Under the pieces are notes generated by a model. The model worked only from the letters and a program-made list of their open reading frames with translations, ran no database searches and had not been told where the DNA came from. A stretch of DNA of 53,062 nt from the NCBI GenBank assembly GCA_017478025.1, contig JAFVGZ010000010.1:1-53062 (forward strand), read 5' to 3'. A program made the translations under genes and the position numbers. Position 1 is the stretch's first letter; each line of letters starts with the position of its first letter. Positions 16,324 through 24,900 of this stretch are shown here, in pieces. Origin of the DNA: Prevotella sp. (GTDB taxonomy: Bacteria > Bacteroidota > Bacteroidia > Bacteroidales > Bacteroidaceae).

Positions 16324-16355
16324 CAAAGGTACGATTAAGTCTTGAGATATGCAAG
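16324..16355 (-). promoter_or_regulatory. glnN promoter
   Basis: Minus-strand TACCTTTG (16331 to 16324) with CTTG at 16355-16352, 20 bases upstream. It lies at the edge of the first copy of a 133-bp duplication; the second copy has lost the CAAA half of the -7 element. Confidence 0.65.
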
Positions 16356-16575
16356 AAAAAATCACGCAAATTTTTTCTTGCATATCCAAGGCGAAGTTCC
16401 TTCTTTCAGTCGCTACGCTTGATGAAAGCGTCGCTATGCGCCGAGCGCGACACCAGTCAGAGGTACGATTAAGTCTTGAGATATGCAAGAAAAAAGGACG
16501 CATTTTTTTATTGTATATCCAAGGCGGAGTGTCTTCTTTCAGCCGCTTTGCTTGGTGAAAGCGCCGCAAGTGTTG
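16329..16575. repeat. Tandem ~133-bp duplication with hairpins
   Basis: GGTACGATTAAGTCTTGAGA starts copies at 16329 and 16462. Each copy has a large inverted repeat (first copy ATATGCAAGAAAAAA at 16347-16361 with its exact complement at 16371-16385; second copy decayed) and a second small hairpin (CTTTCA at 16403-16408, TGAAAG at 16423-16428). It fills most of the gap between glnN and the fimbrillin operon. No coding potential. Confidence 0.75.
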
Positions 16576-16638
16576 AGTGTAACAGCAGTCAAAGCCGTGC
16601 AAAAAAAATGCTATGCAATAAGAAAAAATGGTAAAAAG

Positions 16639-16670
16639 TTTGGCAGTTATAATAAAATGTCATACCTTTG
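16639..16670 (+). promoter_or_regulatory. Promoter of the plus-strand fimbrillin operon
   Basis: TTTG (16639-16642), 20 bases, TACCTTTG (16663-16670): a perfect consensus, 24 bases ahead of the first ATG. No flanking inverted repeats suggesting an invertible promoter were found. Confidence 0.85.
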
Positions 16671-16694
16671 TACTTTAAAACATTTGATTAATGT

Positions 16695-18263
16695 ATGAAA
16701 CTTTATATATTTAAATATATAACATGTATCACAATAGCTTTGCTGCTGGCGGTGTCGTGCACGTCTGGCGATGCCGATGTAGCAGGGTCGTCAGAGAGTT
16801 CTATCTCAACTGCTATCACCTTCAAGCCGAACATCGGCAGCGGCGAGACGCGTGCCACGTATCCCTCTGATGCATCGGGCAACGGCATCGTGGGAGCCAT
16901 AGACAATGCCCGCCTGAAGGAGACAAGTTTCGGCGTGTTCGCACAGCACACCGAGAATGCGATATGGAGTTCGTATGGTAAGGATACTCCGTTCAACTTT
17001 ATGTGGAATCAGGAGGTGGAATGGAATGACGGTACCTCAAACTGGACATACGACCCCGTGAAGTACTGGCCCAACGACAACCAGCCTGCCGACGACAAGG
17101 GAGCACAAGGTTCGCAGGCGCATAGCTATCTGGACTTCTTTGCTTATGCACCGTATCAGGAGGTGTCAACACCAGCAACGGGCCTTAATGTAAAGGATGT
17201 GGATGCAAACAGCGACAGCAAGCCCGACCACGACGGTATCGTGCAGATTGTGGGCAACAGCACTAACATCAATGATAGCTACATCTATTACCGCACAAGC
17301 AACGACAATCCATTCGGTTCAGAGGAGAGTGTCGATCTGCTGTGGGCTACGCAGCGCGACCTGTGGAAGACGAAAGAGAGCGGCGAGGGCTACGTCAACG
17401 GACGTGTGAGCCTGCCGTTCAAGCATGCCCTTGCGCTGTTCGCCGTCACGGTGCAGGGCCTCTTTGATCATGCAAACAATGACGATACCACAGCGCCATA
17501 TCCTACCGACCGCGACATCTTTACAAAGATACTGGTGGAGAGCGTCGATTTCAGCGGCTCGCCTGTATTTAAGGAGGGAAAGATGTATATAGCACCAAGT
17601 CCCGCCACAGCCGATGTGCCACACTGGGATATGACAGCCGGCAAGGAGCACAGTCTCATCGTTGACGGAGAGGAAGTGAACCCCACCTTTGCCAACCGTT
17701 ATCTTGACGGTACGTGGAAGAAATACTGGGACGAGAGCGATATAGGTGTGTCTGTCCCGGAAAATCTGAAAAGCTTCCTGCAACTCAGCGACCAGGACGA
17801 CGATGGCGATGTGGATGCCGATGATGCCTTAGTACTCTATAACCAGCTGCCCAAGGGCGTGAGCCATACGGAGGTGCCGCTGAACTATACCAACTACGAT
17901 ACGGAGGCAGGCAAGTACGAGGACTACTACTATATGGTATTGCCCAACGATGAGTACCGCACGTCCCACCCCACAGAGAAGATGACGGTGAGGATGGTGT
18001 ACTACGTGATAACCTATGATGAACGACTGACGCTGGTGAAGACCGGCTATCCCAAGTACTTCAGCATAGTGAAGAACAACATCACGGCCGTCTTTGACAA
18101 TTTCTCGTTTGCGCCAAACAAGAAGTACAAGCTACGCCTGCAGCCGGGTCTGACGTCAGCCAAGTTTGAGGTGACGATGGTGGATGACTGGGACACGCCG
18201 CTCACGCTCGACCCGGAAGTGGTGGACTGGTATGAGACGCCGATAGAATATAATGTGGAGTGA
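16695..18263 (+). CDS. Fimbrillin family lipoprotein with EF-hand/dockerin-like loop
   Basis: 522 residues with a lipoprotein signal (LLLAVSC, lipidated C22). Fimbrillin marks: ETRAT around R53, which fits the arginine cleavage site known from P. gingivalis FimA/Mfa1; KYWPND; FFAYAPYQE; LLWATQRD; and LPFKHALALFAVTVQ. These proteins are exported as lipoproteins, cut at the arginine and polymerise by donating their last strand. The unusual part is residues 366-377, DQDDDGDVDADD, a full D-x-D-x-D-G-x-V-D-x-x-D loop, followed by ALVLYNQL as in a dockerin or EF-hand helix. It is the first gene of a six-gene run and close to its promoter, so it may be the main pilin. Confidence 0.88.
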   Translation: MKLYIFKYITCITIALLLAVSCTSGDADVAGSSESSISTAITFKPNIGSGETRATYPSDASGNGIVGAIDNARLKETSFGVFAQHTENAIWSSYGKDTPFNFMWNQEVEWNDGTSNWTYDPVKYWPNDNQPADDKGAQGSQAHSYLDFFAYAPYQEVSTPATGLNVKDVDANSDSKPDHDGIVQIVGNSTNINDSYIYYRTSNDNPFGSEESVDLLWATQRDLWKTKESGEGYVNGRVSLPFKHALALFAVTVQGLFDHANNDDTTAPYPTDRDIFTKILVESVDFSGSPVFKEGKMYIAPSPATADVPHWDMTAGKEHSLIVDGEEVNPTFANRYLDGTWKKYWDESDIGVSVPENLKSFLQLSDQDDDGDVDADDALVLYNQLPKGVSHTEVPLNYTNYDTEAGKYEDYYYMVLPNDEYRTSHPTEKMTVRMVYYVITYDERLTLVKTGYPKYFSIVKNNITAVFDNFSFAPNKKYKLRLQPGLTSAKFEVTMVDDWDTPLTLDPEVVDWYETPIEYNVE

Positions 18264-18267
18264 TGAT

Positions 18268-18336
18268 AAATGCATAATGCATAATGCATAATTCATAATT
18301 CGGGTTCTGCAAACAGAAATCACGCCCTGTAGGGGC
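18268..18336. repeat. GCATAAT repeats and REP palindrome
   Basis: Three to four ATGCATAATGCATAAT-type units (about 18268-18300) and a GCCCTGTAGGGGC palindrome (18324-18336). The segment after the palindrome, AACAGAACATGA...GAAACTTGAGT, recurs ahead of the next pilin gene. Confidence 0.7.
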
Positions 18337-18385
18337 AACAGAACATGACAGAAACTTGAGTTACAACGAATCGAAAAAAAACAAA

Positions 18386-20269
18386 ATGAGACTCAATATA
18401 AACATAGCGATGAGTGTGTTGCTGGCAGCCGTGATGCTGCTGACGGGCTGCACCGATGAGCTCCTTACTGCCGAAGAGTTGCAGAGCACGCAGTTTGCTG
18501 ACTCGCGGGAAGTGAAGATAGCCGTAGCCGAGACCAGCTGGGATGGGGCGACTGTCAGCGTGACACGTGCAGGTGAGACGCTTGAGGCGCTGAAAGCAAG
18601 TTCCGAACGGACGTGGGACTTCACCAAGACCCCGCTGATGGACCTCGGTGTGCTGAAGGCAGATGCAGCCAAGACTGATGGGAAGAAGTGGAGTTATGAT
18701 GATGTGAAAAAACGATATACTAACACTGAAACCATCAACGGCGCATTGGTGGCTAACGGTATTGAACTGTACATGACAGAAGGCCTGTCAATCAGCAGTA
18801 CTTCTGATAAAAAAATTAAGATAGACGTGGATAAGCAGCTACAGTTGGAAGGCAGTAATATAGTGCTGACCATCTCTAATCTGAAGGCGGGTCAGGAAGT
18901 TACAATCACGTTTGCGGCAACGGGCGACGCTGCCACTTTTGATACCCGCACAAATCTGAAGGATGATGCCACAGGATTTACAAAGGCAAACAAAAATACG
19001 ACCCAGGTTGGTAAAGCAACGGTGAAGGCAGACGGTGACGTAACCTTCAAGAATACGACGAGTGGTACAGGTATAAATATCTACAGCATCTCCGTTACAC
19101 GTGCAGAGAGCGACGGCTTCGGTCTGTACTGTAGTAGTGACCGTATGAAGGTAATCAACAGTCACATCGTTTGGGACAATGAAATACAGAGCTGGAAGGG
19201 TATCTCAAATGATGCATACCTGATGCTTTGGCCACATAACATCATGAGATGCAACGTGGCGTTCAACGACCCCGTCGAGCAATCCTGGGCCAACTATTAT
19301 ACATTTAATCATAACTTCCATAGCAAATTTACTGGTTGCACTTACGACGGTATTACTTTCACCCAGGGACTGAATATGGAATCAAGCACCTCCATCAGTT
19401 TTACCCCTGGAATCAGTTCCAATCCTGTCACAGTCACCATTGTGCAGTCTGACTGGCAGGATGACGAACACCCACACGGAACGCCAGCTACTATCAAATT
19501 CGATGATACTGAGCTTGATGTAGCTAAGGCAAAGACTATTCCCGGAGGCAGAGTCTATACAATAAGAAATGTTGTAGCGAATTCCAGCACCACTCACACC
19601 ATCACTCGCGGCAGCGGCGAGAGCGGTATCTTCTATGTGTGTGCGGATATTCCATTTACTGCCTATTCGCCCTATATTAGTGACACTAAACTTGTTCCTG
19701 CAGGGAAAGTAAATTTATATCCCGAAGAGAATAACGATGCATACGGCTTCGTATCGCGCGATAAGGACAATATCGTCTTCAAACCTCATTCAGATAACCG
19801 TATCGACCTGATGTATGCCGAGCATACCACGACTAATGACGGTGTGGTGAATCTGAACTTCAAGCATGCACTTGGAAAGCTGTCTATCGGTACCATCCGT
19901 AATGACTACGGTGAGAATCTGTCCCTTAATCAGATTACCATTTCGGGTACCAGAAATATAAAGGGAACGCTGTCGCTGAGTACAGGAGAATGGAGTGACA
20001 TAACGGTAAATGAAGAGAATGTGGTATATAATGCAGCCACACTTGCAACCATATTCGGCGACCTAAATATTCCCGACAAGGGAGCTCTCACCTTCCCGAA
20101 GAATGTGGCATACACGCAGATCCCAGGAACAACGCTGACGTTTACGTATCAGTTCAAAACCGTCAATAATACAACATTCTCCGTGGCGGCAACGATGAGA
20201 GTTGACCAAGGAGTAAACAAGTTCGTAAACATTACGATAGGTCAGAACCACGAGGTGGTGATAGAGTGA
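18386..20269 (+). CDS. Fimbrillin-like lipoprotein with two inserted domains
   Basis: 627 residues from the ATG at 18386; an upstream TTG (18356) lies in repeat DNA and is rejected. Lipoprotein signal MLLTGC (C22). The fimbrillin frame can be followed in pieces: VTRAG (R61), FGLYCSS, LMLWPHN, PFTAYSPYI, LNFKHALGKLSIG. Between them are two extra parts. Residues about 71-238 begin RTWDFTK and contain VANGIELYMTEGL and INIYSISV, like a beta-sandwich found on secreted Prevotella polysaccharide enzymes. Residues about 285-413 (YDGITFTQGL...VTIVQSDWQ) look like another beta-rich domain. The first is flanked by VTRA on both sides, coded by the same 10-mer. Probably a minor pilin presenting a glycan-binding or adhesive head; the function is inferred. 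Confidence 0.82.
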   Translation: MRLNINIAMSVLLAAVMLLTGCTDELLTAEELQSTQFADSREVKIAVAETSWDGATVSVTRAGETLEALKASSERTWDFTKTPLMDLGVLKADAAKTDGKKWSYDDVKKRYTNTETINGALVANGIELYMTEGLSISSTSDKKIKIDVDKQLQLEGSNIVLTISNLKAGQEVTITFAATGDAATFDTRTNLKDDATGFTKANKNTTQVGKATVKADGDVTFKNTTSGTGINIYSISVTRAESDGFGLYCSSDRMKVINSHIVWDNEIQSWKGISNDAYLMLWPHNIMRCNVAFNDPVEQSWANYYTFNHNFHSKFTGCTYDGITFTQGLNMESSTSISFTPGISSNPVTVTIVQSDWQDDEHPHGTPATIKFDDTELDVAKAKTIPGGRVYTIRNVVANSSTTHTITRGSGESGIFYVCADIPFTAYSPYISDTKLVPAGKVNLYPEENNDAYGFVSRDKDNIVFKPHSDNRIDLMYAEHTTTNDGVVNLNFKHALGKLSIGTIRNDYGENLSLNQITISGTRNIKGTLSLSTGEWSDITVNEENVVYNAATLATIFGDLNIPDKGALTFPKNVAYTQIPGTTLTFTYQFKTVNNTTFSVAATMRVDQGVNKFVNITIGQNHEVVIE

Positions 20270-20412
20270 TGATGAATGCATAATGCATAATTCATAATGC
20301 ATAAGTTCAGCAAGCTTGAACACGGCCTGAAGGGCCAGAAGCTTATAGCCCAGGGTAGCGCCCTGGGGATGTAGTGCAGAAAGTAAAACGCGCCCTGTAA
20401 GGGCAACAGAAC
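20270..20412. repeat. GCATAAT repeats and REP composite
   Basis: ATGCATAAT units (20275-20303), then GGCCTGAAGGGCC (20324-20336), CCCAGGGTAGCGCCCTGGG (20349-20367) and GCGCCCTGTAAGGGC (20390-20404). The 3' part matches the spacer before 18386 almost base for base. Confidence 0.75.
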
Positions 20413-20454
20413 ATGAGCGAAACTTGAGTGACAACGAAGAGAAAGAAAAAAGAA

Positions 20455-21849
20455 ATGAGAATCAAGATACAAATATCAATGGTGATGCTACTGGCGCTGA
20501 CAGCTCTGCTGACGTGTTGCACCAGTGACGATGTCACCACAGAGCAAACAGCCGCCAAGCAGGGTGCGCCGCTGTCGTTTGATGTGGCAGAGGTAGTGGA
20601 GGAGCAAACCCGCAGCGGCAGTGCCGGCAACATCGACTATAGCGTGCTGTCGAAGAGTGGCTATGGCTTTGGTGTCATCGCAGGAGCTCCGCTGAGCTGG
20701 GACAACAAGCAGGTGAAGTATGTTGATAACGACGGTACTGATGATAACCCCGGCTCGGCCTTCTTCTATCCCAGCAAGTGGAGATACTGGACAAGCGACA
20801 ACGAGATAAAATACTGGAATAAGGATATTAATGGTGCGGCGGTGAATTTCTATGCATACGCGCCTTATGTGGAATCGCCTTCAGGCTCTACGGGCATTAC
20901 TGGTATCAGCGGTACTAATGTCAACTATGCTATTGATACCAATATCACTCAGGGCGTTGACCTGTTGTGGGGCGTGAATGGCTCTACGGGTCTGCCTTGG
21001 GAGAAGACAACATATTCAGATGCTGGCACGAAGCAGGATCCAAAGCTGCCTACGGGCGGTCCGGTGCTCTTCACATTCCGTCATGCGCTGGCGGCTATCG
21101 GTTTCCGCACCCAGGTGATGATAAACCAGAAAAACATCACCACCGACTTTGAGGACAAGTCGGCAATCGAGGGTGTGCTGTGGAGCGATGATCCGGAGAA
21201 ATGGAGTGGTAACTACAAGGTGACCATCAAGAAGATAGAACTGATAGGTAACTTCCACCCCAGCGGTACGCTGAGTCTGGATAACGAGACAAAGAATGTT
21301 GCCAACTGGACGAGCAAGACTGCGGCTACAGAGCAGACGCTGACGGTAAGTGCCGACCCAAATGGTGATGACAATAGTGATGACGGTCAGATTATGGCGA
21401 GTATAAGACATCCGCATGCCAAGACGACAACAACCGAAGGTGAGGGTAGTATTGACAGTGATGCCGAGACTATTATGACATCTACGACTATCAAAGGTGT
21501 TTCGCAGGATGTTCAGCAACAGGTGGCGGTCAACGACGGGAATGGGAAGGAGTCGTGTTTCTTTGTCATCCCCAGCGCTGCCCGCGACTATACGCTGAAG
21601 CTCTATTGGTGTGTCAGCGCCATACTGCCCGACAACGAGACGGAGACATACATCGCAGAGGATCATGTGAACACCATCAATATCAGCAGCCTGGAACTGA
21701 AGGCCGGCACGAAATACCTGCTGACCTTTGTCATCGGACTGAAGCTGATAGGCCTGACAGTGGAGGCTACCGACTGGCAGACCGAAAATGTGAACGCTCA
21801 GATTACCATCGAGCACGGCACCAGCGCCAGCGAATCGTTGGCAAAATAA
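20455..21849 (+). CDS. Fimbrillin family lipoprotein
   Basis: 464 residues from the ATG at 20455; the GTG at 20428 lies in the repeat-derived leader and is rejected. Lipoprotein signal ALLTC (C21 or C22). Fimbrillin marks: EEQTRSG (R53), FGVIAG, KYWNKD, NFYAYAPYVE, GVDLLWGVNG, FTFRHALAAIGFRTQ. The C-terminal GTKYLLTFVIGLKLIGLTVEATDWQ is the usual last-strand region. Its leader and first 20 residues resemble those of the preceding gene, so the two arose by duplication at their 5' ends. It precedes the 2569-residue secreted protein by 72 bases and is probably in the same operon. Confidence 0.88.
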   Translation: MRIKIQISMVMLLALTALLTCCTSDDVTTEQTAAKQGAPLSFDVAEVVEEQTRSGSAGNIDYSVLSKSGYGFGVIAGAPLSWDNKQVKYVDNDGTDDNPGSAFFYPSKWRYWTSDNEIKYWNKDINGAAVNFYAYAPYVESPSGSTGITGISGTNVNYAIDTNITQGVDLLWGVNGSTGLPWEKTTYSDAGTKQDPKLPTGGPVLFTFRHALAAIGFRTQVMINQKNITTDFEDKSAIEGVLWSDDPEKWSGNYKVTIKKIELIGNFHPSGTLSLDNETKNVANWTSKTAATEQTLTVSADPNGDDNSDDGQIMASIRHPHAKTTTTEGEGSIDSDAETIMTSTTIKGVSQDVQQQVAVNDGNGKESCFFVIPSAARDYTLKLYWCVSAILPDNETETYIAEDHVNTINISSLELKAGTKYLLTFVIGLKLIGLTVEATDWQTENVNAQITIEHGTSASESLAK

Positions 21850-21884
21850 GCCCCTCCCAACCTCCCCCTCAAGGGGAGAGGATA
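21850..21884. repeat. CC-rich inverted repeat
   Basis: GCCCCTCCCAACCTCCCC with AAGGGGAGAGG, directly after the stop of the third pilin gene and before the giant gene. It could act as an attenuating hairpin. Confidence 0.65.
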
Positions 21885-21921
21885 GAAATGTAACAAACGG
21901 AATAATGGAATAACGAAATAT

Positions 21922-24900
21922 ATGACCATAACGACAATTACACGACATAGATGCATAACGACGAAGCTACTGCTCCTCCTCCTGCTCCTGATGACAGGAG
22001 CCGGTGAGGTGTGGGGAGCTCATTCATATTATTCGCAGAACTACGAGGACCAGAGTGATGCCAGTTTGTGGTCGTCAGCGAACCATTCTGGAGGTCTTTC
22101 GCTTGTAACAGATGATGCTACTTATGGTAAGTACATTTTATTTACAGCACCTGAAGGAGGTCTTAGTGGACCACGAACGGCCTATACAAACTTTAGCGTC
22201 TCAGAATGGCCATATTCTTCATATACTATAGAGTTTGATGCTGCACTGCGAACATGTAATACCACAAACCATTGCACAGAATTGGTTGTGGCCTCTGATG
22301 GATATGAACTTGAAGGAAATAAATATTTTGTCGGTACAAATGAAGACAAGAATAATTTCCTGTTCATGTTGAGAAGTAACGGTGTTTCAAGTACAACCAC
22401 TTACTTAATCAATAATACAGCTAATAGTGTAACAATAGCAGAAAATACTTGGTTCCATGTTAAATTGAACGTCAATATAACCAATACTACTGTCTCATAT
22501 ACGATATCCGGTGGAGCAACTGCGTCGGGTACATATAATGTAACTGATGGAACGAGTATGGAAGCAAAGTCACTTGTTGCAACAATTGGTAAAGGATATT
22601 ATGGAACTGTAAAAATTGATAATATTGCGATATATAGCACCTGGTACTACCTGAAGACTGATATACCGACAACTTTAGTCAGTACGGGAGGCGCTGAAGG
22701 AGTAACTGTGACTCATCCATATCCACACTATGTGTTGAGTGGCACGACGCTCTATCGTTATCCATCAACAGGCGTCAATCCCAACTATGGTAAGACCTTC
22801 ACGCTGACCTCTACGGACAATCAAGAGTTTCCCCTTACAAGTGATGGTACAATTAGTAATGTTGTTGCCTATCGGGAGGCTGAAGACTTTATGACTCCTA
22901 TTAGCGACAATAACAATCTCTATATCCGTTGTTCCAATACGCAGGGTGCATACGCAAGCGCTTATGTTGATGCACTTACCCTTCCACAAGGTGTTTATAC
23001 GTTAACCACAGCATCCTATGCCAACTCCAGCACAACATTCAGTTTTAAAGTCGGCAATGATGTGGTATTCACACAAACAGGTAATGGTGGCTGGAGAGAG
23101 ACGTCTAGCGGAAATATCCAGATTCATGCCAATACTCCAGTCCAGGTGATTGGAGGCAGCCGCAACTATGCTTTGGACTATGTATATGCGCAGGCTCAAT
23201 TTGCATATATGACAGCGTCGGGTGAATTGGCAAAAGGCTCTACTTCTACACCTACGTTGACAAATAGTTTGTCAATGGATGGACATACAATATCCTATGC
23301 TTCAAGCAACCAGGGTGTAGCAACGGTAAACGCTTCTACCGGTGAGATAACAGCTAATCATAACGGTACTGCTGTGATTACGGCATCGTATATAAATTCA
23401 TCTACATCCGCAGTAGAATATACAGCCACTTATACGGTAACGGTAACCGGTGAAACGGCGGGTACCTATACCCTCACACCTTCTCCGACAACTATGGAAA
23501 CCTTTACCGTGACAGGAGCAGGCATGCTGCCACAGACTATAGACGGCAACATGATGAGCCTGTCGTTCGGTGCAGATAATGAAGTGCAGGTTGTAGAAAC
23601 TGTTGGTAGTGAACTTGGTGTCAGGGGTATTGATACGAACAACTATTCACATGTATATGTTTCTGCTGATATTCCCACCATGGGTTCCTATTTTGCCATT
23701 ACGCCCAAGCAGAATGGTGTGCTCAGTTTCCGTGGATACATGAATGATGCCAATGCTATCAGGTTGACAGATGCGGACGGTAACATTCTGGAACGCATCA
23801 GTGCTTCGAATGTGACTACGAATAATTGGGCGAACTATACATTTGGAACCTTGCTCAACAGCGGTGATACCTATTATCTGTTTGCAGAGACACAATCTAT
23901 GACTCTTCATGACGATGATACTTACCCCACGCTCTATCTGAACAACTTAACTTTGACAAAGACTGAGGGTACCACCATTAATCTGATTGACCAATCCTTG
24001 TTGTTCTATCCCGAAAACAATGGTAATTTTAATCGACTGGATCGTAGCATCCCCGGATTTGATATCACATTTATGGGTGACGGCTTCAAATATCAGAATT
24101 CAAAGAATTTTATTGTACGATACAAAGAAAATGGTCCGGCAAAAAATTATATGAAGATTACGCCACGCTTGGCTTCTGGAGAATCTACGGATGTAGTGAT
24201 TACTGGCGTGACACTTCTTTATTCAAATGCTATCAGTAGTCCGAAGGTTACTATTGCGGGGACGGAAAAAACGTTGGAGGCTTCTGATATTTCCTGTGCA
24301 TGGACAGAACTGTCTGCCAACGATATCACTATTACGCTTACCAACGAAAGCGATGCCTCATTCCTTTTGAAAGCTGTTTCCATTACTTATTCATTAAATA
24401 ATGGTGCGACACTCAGCACTTCCAAGCAAGATGTTAATCTGAGGTTTGAGAAGGAGTATGTGTACGGTTATGAGGGAGAAGTCATAGAAAATAAATTCTG
24501 GGTCGATACACCTAAAGCCTATTATGGCGATGTGACGTTCTATGGCAATGTGTCATATTATGGTAGTGGTAGTGGCTTCAGTAATGGAAACACGAATGAA
24601 GTTTCGAAGATAAAAGACTCTTCGGACAACAAAACTTATTATAGAGATCAGACCGCTAATCCCGACGAGGAATATAAAGTTCGTATCGGACAGGGTGTCT
24701 GCGTGTTGGAAGCATCAACTCCTGCGACAACTTATTTTAATGCAGGTTATGGCAGCACCCGTCTTTATAGCCGCGACTATGTGGAGGAACGTCAGCCAGG
24801 ACATGAGTTGGTGTTGGCACCAAATGCTGAGTACACCGTGCCAGCAGCAAGTGGATTATCATTCAAGGTGACAACCAGCGGAGGCTCTATCTCGCTCACA

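Noticed and set aside
16600-16700. Invertible promoter for the fimbrillin operon
   Set aside because: No inverted repeats flank the promoter at 16639-16670, and no recombinase gene is near; the repeats upstream are direct.
18356-18385. TTG start extending the second pilin by 10 codons (and a GTG at 20428 for the third)
   Set aside because: Both lie in the shared repeat leader; the ATG codons at 18386 and 20455 give standard lipoprotein signals.
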